The notes: a model not told the origin generated them from the letters alone. Shown: positions 8,985 through 18,186, numbered from the stretch's first letter. The stretch is 64,000 nucleotides of DNA from Pseudomonas sp. W4I3 (GCF_030816195.1 NZ_JAUSXS010000001.1:5293501-5357500), one strand, 5' to 3'. A program made the numbers and translations.

Positions 8985-10297
8985 ACCACCGACAGGATGG
9001 TCTCCATCGCGGTCCAGGTCTTGAACGTCTCGGCCACGGTCATGTTGAAATACTGCTTCACCAGCCAGAACCCCGCATCGTTGACGTGAGACAGGATCAA
9101 CGAACCCGCCCCCGTCGCCAGCACCAGCAGCTCGCGGTTAACCCCTGGGATCATGCCCACCACCGGCACAACGATGCCCGCGCCGGTAATGGTCGCCACG
9201 GTTGCCGAACCTGTGGCCACGCGAATTACCGCCGCCACCAGCCATGCCAGCAGGATCGGGTTGATCTGCGCGTTCACCGCCATATGGCCGATCACGTCGC
9301 CCACACCGCTGGTCACCAGCATCTGCTTGAAGCCGCCACCGGCACCGATGATCAGGATGATCGCAGCGGTGGGCGCAAGGCTGGCGTCGAGCAGTTTGAG
9401 GATCTGCTTGGAATGGATGCCCTGGCGATGGCCAAAGGTGTACAGCGATAGCAGCAGCGCCAGCAACAGGGCGGTGATCGGGTGACCGATCATGTCCATC
9501 CAGTTGCGCACCACGTTGCCTTCGGCAAAGGCGATGTCGGCGAAGGTTTTGAGCAGCATCAGGAACACCGGCAGCAGCACGGTCACCAAGGTGATGGCAA
9601 AGCTTGGCAGCGATTTGTTATCGGTCTCGCGGGCCAGTTGATCCACCAGTTCCTGGGACGGATTACCCGGAATGTACTTGGCGATAAAGGTACCGAAGAT
9701 CGGGCCGGCGATGATGGCGGTCGGCAGCGCGACGATCAGGCCATACAGAATGGTCTTGCCGATGTCCGCGCCAAACACGCCGATGGCCAGCAGCGGGCCC
9801 GGGTGTGGCGGCACCAGGCCGTGCACCGCCGAGAGGCCGGCGAGCAGCGGGATGCCGATCTTGATCAGCGACACGCCGGTGCGGCGCGCGACGATGAACA
9901 CCAGCGGGATCAGCAATACAAAGCCGATCTCGAAGAACAGCGGGATGCCCACCAGGAACGCGGCGAACATCATGGCCCACTGGACCTTTTCCTTGCCGAA
10001 GGCGCGGATCAAGGTCTGGGCGATCTGATCGGCACCGCCGGATTCGGCCATCATCTTGCCGAGCATGGTACCCAGCGCGAGGATGATGCCGACAAAGCCG
10101 AGCACCCCGCCGAAGCCGTCCTGGAACGCCTTGATGATCTTGTCCACGGGCATGCCCGAGGTCAGGCCGAGGAAGCCGGCCGCGATGATCAGTGCAATGA
10201 ACGGGTGCACCTTGAACTTGGTGATCAGAACGATCAACCCGATGATAGTGACTACTGCGTCTAGCAGCAGGTAGGACTCGTGGGACATGCCAAACAT
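8945..10297 (-). CDS. gntT: Gluconate permease, GntP family
   Basis: Inner-membrane gluconate:H+ symporter of 450 residues with about 12-14 hydrophobic segments. Family signatures include VPPHPGPLLAIGVFGADIGKT, here at roughly residues 162-182, and the GAGGGFKQML stretch. It sits with gntK and gntR, so gluconate uptake followed by phosphorylation is the supported role. GGAGAGA precedes the ATG; MSHESY four codons on is an alternative start. The last 12 codons are duplicated in the adjacent tandem array without changing the reading frame. Confidence 0.95.
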   Translation of the reverse strand: MFGMSHESYLLLDAVVTIIGLIVLITKFKVHPFIALIIAAGFLGLTSGMPVDKIIKAFQDGFGGVLGFVGIILALGTMLGKMMAESGGADQIAQTLIRAFGKEKVQWAMMFAAFLVGIPLFFEIGFVLLIPLVFIVARRTGVSLIKIGIPLLAGLSAVHGLVPPHPGPLLAIGVFGADIGKTILYGLIVALPTAIIAGPIFGTFIAKYIPGNPSQELVDQLARETDNKSLPSFAITLVTVLLPVFLMLLKTFADIAFAEGNVVRNWMDMIGHPITALLLALLLSLYTFGHRQGIHSKQILKLLDASLAPTAAIILIIGAGGGFKQMLVTSGVGDVIGHMAVNAQINPILLAWLVAAVIRVATGSATVATITGAGIVVPVVGMIPGVNRELLVLATGAGSLILSHVNDAGFWLVKQYFNMTVAETFKTWTAMETILSVVALIFIMLLSLVV

Positions 10298-10354
10298 GGG
10301 GGGTCTCTCCTGTTTGTTGTTGTTATTAAAGCGGGTGTTGAACTTCCTGCCGGG

Positions 10355-10366
10355 GATAGCGCTATC
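10355..10366. promoter_or_regulatory. GntR-type operator upstream of gntT
   Basis: Perfect palindrome GATAGCGCTATC between gntK and gntT. It matches the core of two further sites at 10933 and 11086, so it is most likely an operator for the LacI-type repressor GntR encoded at 11132. Confidence 0.78.
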
Positions 10367-10380
10367 TTTCCGGCAAAAAA

Positions 10381-10914
10381 TTAATGAGTTGGTTCAAAGC
10401 CGTGCTTGCGCCACCAGGTATCGGTCTGCGCGGCCAGGTCCTCGACGCTGTCTTCGCTGGCGTTGAGGGCCAGGGTCAGCGGCTCGCCCTTGGGCGATTC
10501 AAGGGTGGCGAACTGGCTGTCAATGAGGCTTGCCGGCATGAAGTGGCCGGGGCGATGGGACACACGGTCGGCGGCCACTTCACGGGTCAGCTCCAGAAAC
10601 ACGAAGCCAAGGCCCGGCGCGGCTTCGCGCAGGTGGTCGCGGTATTTCTTTTTCAGCGAGGAACAGGTCAGCACCGGATGCTCACCGGCCTTGAGCGAAC
10701 GGCGCAGTTCATCGCAGAGGATGTCGAGCCAGCCGGCGCGGTCGTCGTCGTTGAGGGGGTGGCCGGCGCTCATCTTTTCGATGTTCGCGGCGGGGTGAAA
10801 GCTGTCGCCTTCAATGGCAGTGGCACCGTTCAGGCGGCACAGGGCCTCGCTGACGCTGGACTTGCCACAGCCGGAAACACCCATGATGACCAGGGCGGTA
10901 ACAGGTTGACTCAT
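10381..10914 (-). CDS. gntK: Gluconokinase
   Basis: Gluconokinase of 177 residues; phosphorylates gluconate to 6-phosphogluconate, feeding the Entner-Doudoroff route. The P-loop GVSGCGKSS is near residues 12-20, followed by GDSFHP and the family's RPGHFMPASLIDSQF stretch. The ATG at 10914 gives the usual length; a longer open frame upstream is not needed. It is 83 bp upstream of gntT on the same strand and has a GntR-type operator in front of its start (10933-10944). Confidence 0.95.
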   Translation of the reverse strand: MSQPVTALVIMGVSGCGKSSVSEALCRLNGATAIEGDSFHPAANIEKMSAGHPLNDDDRAGWLDILCDELRRSLKAGEHPVLTCSSLKKKYRDHLREAAPGLGFVFLELTREVAADRVSHRPGHFMPASLIDSQFATLESPKGEPLTLALNASEDSVEDLAAQTDTWWRKHGFEPTH

Positions 10915-10932
10915 GAAACACCTCAGGACGCA

Positions 10933-10944
10933 GATAGCGCTACC
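10933..10944. promoter_or_regulatory. GntR-type operator upstream of gntK
   Basis: GATAGCGCTACC, 18 bp upstream of the gntK start, one base away from the perfect palindrome in front of gntT. Likely GntR repressor site. Confidence 0.75.
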
Positions 10945-11085
10945 TTTGCACGCTGTAAGGCTAGTGCAAAAACAGGCTTTTCCCGCGCCGTCTTGTCTTT
11001 TTTTATGGAGTGACGCGTGCATCCGCTCCAACGGTTTTGAACAGGATCAGGCAACCCTTCATTCAACAATTTGCAGCCCTTCGGA

Positions 11086-11097
11086 GACAGCGCTACC
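11086..11097. promoter_or_regulatory. GntR-type operator upstream of gntR
   Basis: GACAGCGCTACC, 34 bp upstream of the gntR start and sharing the AGCGCTA core with the sites at 10355 and 10933. Suggests that GntR represses its own gene. Confidence 0.72.
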
Positions 11098-11131
11098 TTA
11101 GTGCCTCGATTTTTGTTTGGCAAGCCGCCTG

Positions 11132-12160
11132 ATGACCTCCAAGAACGATAAAAATACCCGCACCACGGGCCGCCCCACCCTGAACGAAGTCGCCCGCCTG
11201 GCCGGCGTCAGCCCAATCACCGCCTCCCGCGCCTTGCGCGGTATCAGTACCGTCGCCGCCGAACTGGTGGAAAAAGTGCAGCACGCCGCCGCCGAACTCA
11301 GCTACGTGGTCAACCCCGCCGCCCGCGCGCTGGCTTCGGCCCAGAGCCATTCCGTGGTGGTGCTGGTGCCGTCCTTATCCAACCTGCTGTTTATCGAAAC
11401 GCTGGAAGCTATCCACCAGGTACTGCGCCCCAAGGGCTTTGAAGTGCTGATCGGCAATTCCCATTATTCGCGCGACGAAGAAGAGAACCTGCTGCGCAAC
11501 TACATGGCCTACCAACCCCGCGGATTGCTGCTGACCGGGTTCGATCGCACCGAAAGCGCGCGACGGATGGTCGAGGTCAGCAACGTGCCGTGCGTGTACA
11601 TGATGGACCTGGACCCCAATGCCGGCGTGAACTGCGTGGGCTTCTCGCAACTGGCCGCCGGTGAAACGGCAGCCGCGCACCTGCTGTCCCGTGGGCGCAA
11701 GCGCCTGGCCTATATCGGCGCGCAGTTGGATCAGCGCACGTTGCTGCGGGGTGAGGGCTTCCGCCGCGCCTTGCAACAGGCCGGCCTGTACGACCCGGCG
11801 CTGGAGTTGCTGACACCGCGCCCCTCCTCCGTTGGCCTGGGTGGCGAACTGTTTTTGCAATTGCTCGCCGCCCATCCGGATGTGGATGCGATTTTCTTCG
11901 GCAACGACGACCTGGCCCAGGGCGCACTGCTCGAAGCCCTGCGCCACGGCATCAACGTGCCAGAGCGCGTGGCCGTGCTCGGTTTCAACGACCTGCCCGC
12001 CTCCTCGTTCATGGTGCCGCGCCTGAGCAGCATCAGCACACCGCGCGAAGCCATCGGCCGGCGTGCGGCGGAGCATTTGTTGACGATCATGGCCGGCAAC
12101 AAGATCGCCAAGCCGGTGGTGGATATGGGGTTTGAGTTGCAGGTGCGCGAGAGTACTTGA
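11132..12160 (+). CDS. gntR: LacI-family gluconate utilisation repressor
   Basis: LacI-type regulator of 342 residues. The helix-turn-helix (PTLNEVARLAGVSPITASRALRG, split here as PTLNEVARLAG and VSPITASRALRG) is near residues 14-36, followed by the hinge and a periplasmic-binding-like sugar domain. It is divergent from gntK-gntT and three related palindromes lie between and in front of these genes. Release on binding gluconate or 6-phosphogluconate is known for the family. I chose ATG 11132; a TTG 15 bases upstream is possible. Confidence 0.92.
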   Translation: MTSKNDKNTRTTGRPTLNEVARLAGVSPITASRALRGISTVAAELVEKVQHAAAELSYVVNPAARALASAQSHSVVVLVPSLSNLLFIETLEAIHQVLRPKGFEVLIGNSHYSRDEEENLLRNYMAYQPRGLLLTGFDRTESARRMVEVSNVPCVYMMDLDPNAGVNCVGFSQLAAGETAAAHLLSRGRKRLAYIGAQLDQRTLLRGEGFRRALQQAGLYDPALELLTPRPSSVGLGGELFLQLLAAHPDVDAIFFGNDDLAQGALLEALRHGINVPERVAVLGFNDLPASSFMVPRLSSISTPREAIGRRAAEHLLTIMAGNKIAKPVVDMGFELQVREST

Positions 12161-12182
12161 AGGCCCGCGCTCAGTCGCGAAA

Positions 12183-12806
12183 TGTGGGAGGGGGCTTGCC
12201 CCCGATGGCCATAGGTATCTACACAACTTTGGCGTAGCCCTGAACCTGTGGCGAGGGAGCTTGCTGCCGTGGCGACCTGGCGGCCTATAGCTATCTGATT
12301 GATGCCGCGCGATCCAAATGTGGGAGGGGCGGTGCGACGGTTCGACTTGCTCCCGATGGCGGCCTGACAGCCGACCAGGATGTTGGATCAGAGCGCGTAC
12401 ATATCCGTTGCTGCGGTAACGGCGGCTTGGGGTTCCGCCCTTACGGCGGGTCACTTTGGAAAAGCCCCAAAGTAACCAAAGGGCGTTTGCCCCACCACTC
12501 GGCACCTCGCTCACGCTCGGTGTGCCCGTAATCCGACAGTGATTTGGGGGGTCGCCGCCACGCGCCATCCATGGCGCGGGGCGGCTAAACCGGCATCCCT
12601 GCCGGTTTACCCCCCAAATCACTGTCGAATTGCGGCCAGCGTGGTTTAACGGGGCGCCTAAAATCAAGATCAAGAGCGGCTCGCTTCGCATCGTGGTTAC
12701 CGTAGGCTGCTACAAAGTTGTGTAGATACCTATGCCCCGATGGCGGTGGGTCAGCAACAGATAGACTGCCTGACTCACCGCTATCAAGAGCAAGCCCCCT
12801 CCCACA
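12183..12806. repeat. REPIN interrupted by a 525-bp element
   Basis: The two halves of one REPIN are seen at 12183-12209 and 12745-12806: a REP core, a short loop (GGTGGGTCAGCAACAG...) and the inverted REP ending CCCTCCCACA. Between them lies an inverted-repeat-bounded element (see 12210-12734). Together they fill the 709 bp between gntR and the GST gene, and no gene is seen there. Confidence 0.9.
12210..12734. mobile_element. MITE-like element with 22-bp perfect terminal inverted repeats
   Basis: The ends 12210-12231 and 12713-12734 are exact reverse complements over 22 bp (CATAGGTATC...). The element is flanked by a direct repeat CCCCGATGGC (12200-12209 and 12735-12744), which reads as a 10-bp target site duplication. 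Inside are two REP-like half sequences (12247-12268 and 12319-12360) and a long hairpin with 18-bp arms (12534-12551 and 12610-12627). There is no transposase frame, so it would be non-autonomous. The internal block resembles a dispersed Pseudomonas repeat known to me from memory. Confidence 0.85.
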
Positions 12807-12869
12807 TTTTTTGACTCTACCCACTTGGCCCCTGCTAGATTAACCACTCTCCACTGCCAGGGAAGCACC

Positions 12870-13502
12870 ATGGGACACTCACTGAAAATCTTGGGCCGCG
12901 CCTCCTCGATCAACGTACGAAAAGTACTCTGGACCTGCCAGGAGCTGGGCATCGACTATGTGCGTGAAGACTGGGGCATCGGCTTCAAGCCCACCCAATC
13001 TGCCGAATTTCTTGCCTTGAACCCCAATGCCCAGGTGCCGGTGCTGATCGATGATCACGGCGTGCTGTGGGAGTCCAACACCATCTGCCGCTACCTCGTC
13101 GGCCTCTATCAACGCACCGATCTGCTGCCTTTCGACCCCGCGCCACGGGCCCGCGTGGAGCAATGGATCGACTGGCAAGCGGTCGAGCTCAACCGGGCCT
13201 GGGGCGACGCGTTCACCGCGCTGGTGCGTAACAATCCCGACGGCCTGGACGCGACACAGATTGCCGCCGCTGTGCAGCGCTGGAACACCGTGATGGGCAT
13301 TCTGGAACAACAGCTGGCCAAGACCGGCGCTTACGTAGCGGGCGACGAATTTACCCTCGCCGACATCCTGATCGGACTCTCGGTGCATCGCTGGCAGGTC
13401 ACGCCCATGCAGCGTCCGCCCTACCCGGCCATTGCCGCCTACTATCAGCGGCTCGCCCAGCACGCCGGCTTCAGGGCCTTCGCGCTTGATGGTCACAATT
13501 AA
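12870..13502 (+). CDS. Glutathione S-transferase family protein
   Basis: GST of 210 residues: thioredoxin-like N-terminal domain (RASSINVRKVLWTCQE, with NAQVPVL and the glutathione-binding WESNTICRYL, i.e. the usual E-S pair) and an all-helical C-terminal domain. The active-site residue is probably a serine near position 10-11. Substrate unknown. AGGGAAG precedes the ATG. The next gene starts 16 bp downstream, suggesting co-transcription. Confidence 0.88.
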   Translation: MGHSLKILGRASSINVRKVLWTCQELGIDYVREDWGIGFKPTQSAEFLALNPNAQVPVLIDDHGVLWESNTICRYLVGLYQRTDLLPFDPAPRARVEQWIDWQAVELNRAWGDAFTALVRNNPDGLDATQIAAAVQRWNTVMGILEQQLAKTGAYVAGDEFTLADILIGLSVHRWQVTPMQRPPYPAIAAYYQRLAQHAGFRAFALDGHN

Positions 13503-13518
13503 ACAAAGGAACGACACA

Positions 13519-14256
13519 GTGAACGGAATCCACGTACTCCTCACCGGCGCCTGCGGCCGCATCGGCAAGACGTTTTTCGAGGCCTCGAAAGACCGCTATC
13601 GCTTTACCCTCACCGACCGCATCACACCGGATTTCGACCTGGGTGAACACCGTTTCGTACACGCCGACCTCAGCGATAAATCCAGCCTTGCTGCTCTGCT
13701 CGATGGCATCGACGTGATCGTGCACCTGTCAGGCATCCCCCACGCCGACGCAACGTTCGACGAACTGTTGCCCGACAATATTCTGGCCACCACCTACCTG
13801 TTCGAAGCCGCCGTGGCCGCCGGCGTGCGGCGCCTGATATTTGCCAGCAGCGCGCAAACCATCGAGGGCTACCCGGTGGACCGCCAGATCACGCCCGGAA
13901 TGCCCGTGCTCCCCGCCAACCTGTATGGCGCAAGCAAATGCTACGGCGAGGCGTTGTGCGGTTATTACGCCGCCAAGACGCCGCTGTCGACCATCGCCCT
14001 GCGCATCGGCGCCTTTGAGTTTCCTGAAAACCACGGCCTGACCAACGCCCGCGACCTCAGCGCCTGGCTCAGTCCCCGTGATGCCGTGCAACTGCTGCAG
14101 CGCGCGGTAGAGGCCGAGGGCGTGAAACACTTGATCGCCCATGGCATTTCCAATAACCGTTTCAAGCGACTGGACCTGAGCGAAACCACGCGCGTGCTGG
14201 GCTATCAACCCGTGGATGATGCGTTCCAGACATTTGAAATCCCCCTGACTTACTGA
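13519..14256 (+). CDS. NAD(P)-dependent extended SDR, uronate-dehydrogenase-like
   Basis: Protein of 245 residues starting with GTG after AAAGGA (eight-base spacing). Rossmann motif TGACGRIGK near residues 9-17, then FASSAQT and the catalytic YGASK (Tyr-x-x-x-Lys). Spacing and overall order resemble uronate dehydrogenase, which oxidises hexuronates to aldarolactones, but similarity alone does not settle the substrate. It lies between a GST and an MFS transporter on the same strand, 16 bp and 11 bp apart, so the three may form one operon handling one metabolite. Confidence 0.8.
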   Translation: MNGIHVLLTGACGRIGKTFFEASKDRYRFTLTDRITPDFDLGEHRFVHADLSDKSSLAALLDGIDVIVHLSGIPHADATFDELLPDNILATTYLFEAAVAAGVRRLIFASSAQTIEGYPVDRQITPGMPVLPANLYGASKCYGEALCGYYAAKTPLSTIALRIGAFEFPENHGLTNARDLSAWLSPRDAVQLLQRAVEAEGVKHLIAHGISNNRFKRLDLSETTRVLGYQPVDDAFQTFEIPLTY

Positions 14257-14267
14257 GTGCTCCGGCC

Positions 14268-15677
14268 ATGCCCTCCTTCTCTGCCACAGACGGCATCGAC
14301 CCCACCCGCGCCGCCCACATCAGCGCGCGCATCGACCGCCTGCCCGCCGTCGCCAGCATCTGGCGGCTGGTGGCGCTGCTGTCGATCGGCGGTTTTTTCG
14401 AGCTGTATGACCTGTTCCAGACGGCCTATATCAGCCCGGGCCTGATCAGCGATGGAATCTTCCACACGGGCAGCGAGGGCGTGTTCGGCTTTTCCGACCA
14501 GGCCGCGTTCGCCTCGGCCACCTTTCTTGGCCTGTTTCTCGGCGCCAGCCTGCTCAGCCCCATCGCTGACCGTTTCGGGCGTCGGGCAATCTTCACCTTT
14601 GCGCTGATCTGGTACACCGTCGCCACCGTGTTGATGGGCATCCAGACCTCCGCACTGGGCATTATCTGCATGCGCTTTCTGGTAGGCATCGGGCTCGGGA
14701 TCGAGCTGGTGACGATCGACGCGTATCTGTCGGAACTGGTGCCCAAGCGCATGCGTAGTTCGGCGTTTGCCTTTGCGTTTTTTATCCAGTTTCTATCGGT
14801 GCCGGCGGTGGCGCTGATGTCATGGTGGCTGGTGCCCCAGGCGCCGTTCGGGATTTCCGGTTGGCGCTGGGTGGTGCTCAGCAGTGCGGTGTTTGCGCTG
14901 TTTATCTGGCAACTGCGCAAGCGGCTGCCGGAGTCACCGCGCTGGCTCGCCCAGAAAGGTCGTTTCGAAGAAGCCGGCACGATCCTGGATCGCCTGGAGG
15001 CACGCTGCCTGAAGGATCACGGCAAACCGCTGGATGAACCGCAACCCGAGGCCGTCAGCGTGCAGGGCAGCGGCCGTTTCGCCGATATCTGGCAACCGCC
15101 CTACCGGCGCCGCGCCTTGATGCTGATTGTGTTCCACGTGTTCCAGGCCATTGGTTTCTTCGGCTTCGGCAACTGGCTGCCGGCGTTGCTCTCGGGCCAG
15201 GGTGTCAGCGTGACCCATAGCCTGCTCTACGCCTTTATCATCACCCTCGCCTACCCGCTGGGCCCGTTGCTGTTCGTGAAGGTCGCCAACCGTTTTGAAA
15301 ACAAATGGCAGATCGTCGGCTCGGCCATGGGTGCAGTGATCTTCGGCAGCCTGTTCGCCCTGCAAACCACGGCGCTGGGGCTGATCTTCTGTGGGGTGAT
15401 GATCACCTTCTGCAACGCCTGGCTGAGCTTCAGCTATCACTCGTATCAGAGCGAATTGTTCCCCACCAATATCCGTGCGCGGGCGGTGGGGTTCTGCTAC
15501 TCGTTCAGCCGCCTGTCGACGGTATTCAGCAGCCTGCTGATCGGTTTTATCCTCGAGCACCTGGGCACGCCGGGCGTGCTGGCGTTTATCGCCAGCAGCA
15601 TGTTGATCGTGATGATCACCATCAGTTGGTTCGGGCCGCGCACGCGCAACCTGGCGCTGGAGAATATCGCCCACTGA
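14268..15677 (+). CDS. MFS transporter (metabolite/sugar:proton symporter type)
   Basis: Inner-membrane transporter of 469 residues with about 12 transmembrane segments. The MFS motif A (ADRFGRRAIF) lies after segment 2 and a long cytoplasmic loop separates the two halves (about residues 215-275). The N-terminal FFELYDLFQTAYISPG pattern is shared with organic-acid and sugar-type symporters. It follows the SDR gene by 11 bp. Substrate unknown; context suggests the compound handled by the upstream dehydrogenase. Confidence 0.88.
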   Translation: MPSFSATDGIDPTRAAHISARIDRLPAVASIWRLVALLSIGGFFELYDLFQTAYISPGLISDGIFHTGSEGVFGFSDQAAFASATFLGLFLGASLLSPIADRFGRRAIFTFALIWYTVATVLMGIQTSALGIICMRFLVGIGLGIELVTIDAYLSELVPKRMRSSAFAFAFFIQFLSVPAVALMSWWLVPQAPFGISGWRWVVLSSAVFALFIWQLRKRLPESPRWLAQKGRFEEAGTILDRLEARCLKDHGKPLDEPQPEAVSVQGSGRFADIWQPPYRRRALMLIVFHVFQAIGFFGFGNWLPALLSGQGVSVTHSLLYAFIITLAYPLGPLLFVKVANRFENKWQIVGSAMGAVIFGSLFALQTTALGLIFCGVMITFCNAWLSFSYHSYQSELFPTNIRARAVGFCYSFSRLSTVFSSLLIGFILEHLGTPGVLAFIASSMLIVMITISWFGPRTRNLALENIAH

Positions 15678-15744
15678 CGGGCAACGGTGGGCCGTCGACG
15701 GCGTATGGACTGCCGCGACGGTCTATCAAAGCGGGGCCAATCCG

Positions 15745-17064
15745 CTATTGCAGTTGCAACGTCGAATTGAACTGACTGATCGCATCCACCACATGCCGTG
15801 ACCCTTCCTGAATCTCCAGGATCACCTGCCCCGCCTCGTTCGCTAATTCCACGCCCAGCCCTGTGCGGCTCAAGCTCGATTGCATGCTCGACACCGCGCT
15901 CAGCGACAGGTCGTGGTTCTTGCGCACCACGTCGACAATCTCCACCGTGGCCTGGCTGGTGCGTGCCGCGAGGCTGCGCACTTCGTCGGCCACCACCGCA
16001 AAGCCACGGCCATGCTCACCGGCACGCGCTGCTTCAATCGCGGCGTTGAGCGCAAGCATATTGGTCTGCTCGGCAATGCCGCGGATGGTCTGCACGATGG
16101 CGCCGATGATGTCCGATTGTTTGCTCACCGCGTCGATGCTTTGCGCGGCCTGGTTCAGATCATCGGACATGGCCTGGATGGTTTGCACCGTTTGCTGCAC
16201 CACCTGCGAGCCCTTGCGCGCACAGGCGTCGTTTTGTACCGAGGTGGCGTGGGCCGAGTCAGCGGCGGTGCGCAACGTGGTGACCTGATCGGTGATGTCG
16301 CTGGCGAACTTGACCACTTTGTACAAGCGCCCGTTGGTATCGAAGATCGGGTTGTAGGACGCCTCCAGAAACAGGGTCTTGCCGTATTTGTCTTTGCGTT
16401 CGAAGCGGTGCGAGTGATATTCGCCGCGATTGAGCGAGGCCCAGAACGCCTTGTACGTTGGGGACTCCACGTCGCTGCGATGGCAAAACAGACTGTGGTG
16501 CTGGCCGATGATCTCCTCGCGCGAATACTTCACGGTGCGCAGGAAGTTGTCGTTGGCGTTGAGAATCTGGCCTTGAGGGGTGAATTCGATCACCGCCATG
16601 GAACGCCCGATGGCGTCGATCAGGCTTTGGTTCTCGTGTTCATGGTGGACGCGCGCGGAGATATCCGAGGCGACCTTGATCACGCTTTGTACGTGCTGGT
16701 CGCTATCGAGCACCGGCATATAGCTGGCCTCCAGCCAGACTTCCTCGCCGCGCTTGTTAAGCCGCATGAACGTGCCGCTGAGCGACTCGCCCCGCGCCAG
16801 GTCGCGCCACAAGTTGGCGTAGGCTTCGGTGTGGGTATAGGCCTCGTCGCAAAACAGGCGGTGATGCTTGCCGCGTATCTCCTCGACGTTGTACCCCATG
16901 GTTTTGCAGAAATTGTCGTTGGCGTCGAGGATCATGCCATGGCTGTCGAACTCAATCATCGCCATGGAACGGCTGATGGCGGCGAGCTTGGCATTGGATT
17001 CGGTGAGGGCCGACGAAAAACGTTCGAGTTGTTGCAGGTCGGATTTGTGGTGGAGGTTGAACAT
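15745..17064 (-). CDS. Soluble PAS-PAS methyl-accepting chemotaxis protein, BdlA-like
   Basis: Cytoplasmic receptor of 439 residues with no transmembrane segment. Two PAS domains (about 25-135 and 145-255) each show the pattern M-A-x-I-E-F ... N-D-N-F ... G-Y; a short methyl-accepting signalling domain follows, with the CheA/CheW hairpin motif IAEQTNMLALNAAIEAARAGE split across residues near 345-365. The architecture and length match BdlA of P. aeruginosa, a biofilm-dispersal receptor; energy-sensing Aer-type receptors are the alternative. Start at 17064 has an AAGGGTGA site. Confidence 0.85.
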   Translation of the reverse strand: MFNLHHKSDLQQLERFSSALTESNAKLAAISRSMAMIEFDSHGMILDANDNFCKTMGYNVEEIRGKHHRLFCDEAYTHTEAYANLWRDLARGESLSGTFMRLNKRGEEVWLEASYMPVLDSDQHVQSVIKVASDISARVHHEHENQSLIDAIGRSMAVIEFTPQGQILNANDNFLRTVKYSREEIIGQHHSLFCHRSDVESPTYKAFWASLNRGEYHSHRFERKDKYGKTLFLEASYNPIFDTNGRLYKVVKFASDITDQVTTLRTAADSAHATSVQNDACARKGSQVVQQTVQTIQAMSDDLNQAAQSIDAVSKQSDIIGAIVQTIRGIAEQTNMLALNAAIEAARAGEHGRGFAVVADEVRSLAARTSQATVEIVDVVRKNHDLSLSAVSSMQSSLSRTGLGVELANEAGQVILEIQEGSRHVVDAISQFNSTLQLQ

Positions 17065-17229
17065 GGTCAGATCACCCTTGAGTCCCGGCACCTGGACGGC
17101 GCATTCCATTCTTCAATTGCATGGTGCTGGCAAACTTTTCATGGCACATAACCATTCGAATGTTTATACGCCAAGCATCGTTAACGGTTGCGGGTGAGCA
17201 TAGACAGGGCTTGGCGCTATGCAAGGCTA

Positions 17230-18090
17230 CTACTCAGCCAGCATTGCCAACAAGGCGAGGGCCGCGGCGCAAGGCGCTCGGGTGGGTGAGCCGACCAAGG
17301 CGAACTCGCGATGGATCGGCACGCTCAGGGGCAGCACATGCAAGCCCTGGCGCTGGACAGGCAGGGTCATTTCCGGCACCAGGGTCACGCCGACGCCTTC
17401 GCGCACCAGGCTGAAAGCGCTGCTCCACTCACGCACTTGCACGCGCACATCGCGCATCACCAGCCCGGCGTCGCCCCCCAGGCTGCGGGCGTTGACGGTG
17501 CAGCCACCGGTGGCGAGCACGAAGGGCTGCTCCAGCAACTGCGCCAGAGTCACCGTGGCCTGCTGCGCCAACTCATGCCGGGCCGGGACCACCGCCAGCC
17601 AGGTGTCCCGTCCCAGTAGGGTGGCGTTGCGCTCGGTGCCGGGGTTGAGCACCACGCCCAAGTCGATCAGGTCGGCGTCGAGCAACGCATTCACTTCACT
17701 GTCGGTGACTTCAAGGGTGGTCACCTCAATACCCGGATACAGCTGCGCAAACCGCTGCAGTCTGGGGCTCAGAAACTTCGCCAGCACCTGAGGAAAACAT
17801 GCGACGCGCAGGCTTCCACGCAGCGCGGGCCTGGCTTCTTCCACGCGGCAGCGTATCGCCTGCAACGCGCCGAGCATCACCCGGGCCTGTTCGAGCACAC
17901 TCACCCCCAAGGCGGTGGGCAAGGTCCTGCGCGGCTCGCGGGTAAACAGTTGTGCCCCCAGCGTGGCCTCCATGGACGCCATGGCCTGGCTGGCGGCGGA
18001 CTGGGTCATGCCCACCCGCTCGGCGGCGGCGGTGATGCTGCCGTGATCGGCCACCGCCACCAGCAAACGCCAATGCATCAGGTTCATCAT
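17230..18090 (-). CDS. LysR family transcriptional regulator
   Basis: LysR-type regulator of 286 residues; helix-turn-helix GSITAAAERVGMTQSAAS near residues 17-34, then the effector domain. It is divergent from gstA (start 18187), with 96 bp between them, so gstA is the likely target. Effector unknown. Confidence 0.9.
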   Translation of the reverse strand: MMNLMHWRLLVAVADHGSITAAAERVGMTQSAASQAMASMEATLGAQLFTREPRRTLPTALGVSVLEQARVMLGALQAIRCRVEEARPALRGSLRVACFPQVLAKFLSPRLQRFAQLYPGIEVTTLEVTDSEVNALLDADLIDLGVVLNPGTERNATLLGRDTWLAVVPARHELAQQATVTLAQLLEQPFVLATGGCTVNARSLGGDAGLVMRDVRVQVREWSSAFSLVREGVGVTLVPEMTLPVQRQGLHVLPLSVPIHREFALVGSPTRAPCAAALALLAMLAE

Positions 18091-18186
18091 GGCAGTAGCT
18101 GTCCTTATGGATGAGGTGTGAAGGATTAATTTTACTCACGGTGTCACGCCCGCGAGACTGGCGCAAATCCTACAGAGAGGGTCTCC

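Noticed and set aside
8289..9089. Overlapping plus-strand frames of 74-96 residues repeating GGGLLPIAVGQSPDAVTDTLLSG
   Set aside because: They are translations of the REPIN tandem units, without ribosome sites and with the repeat period; not genes.
11375..12691. Minus-strand frame of 438 codons over gntR and the repeat element
   Set aside because: It is antisense to gntR and runs through the REPIN and MITE; its sequence is a well-known false translation of this dispersed repeat.
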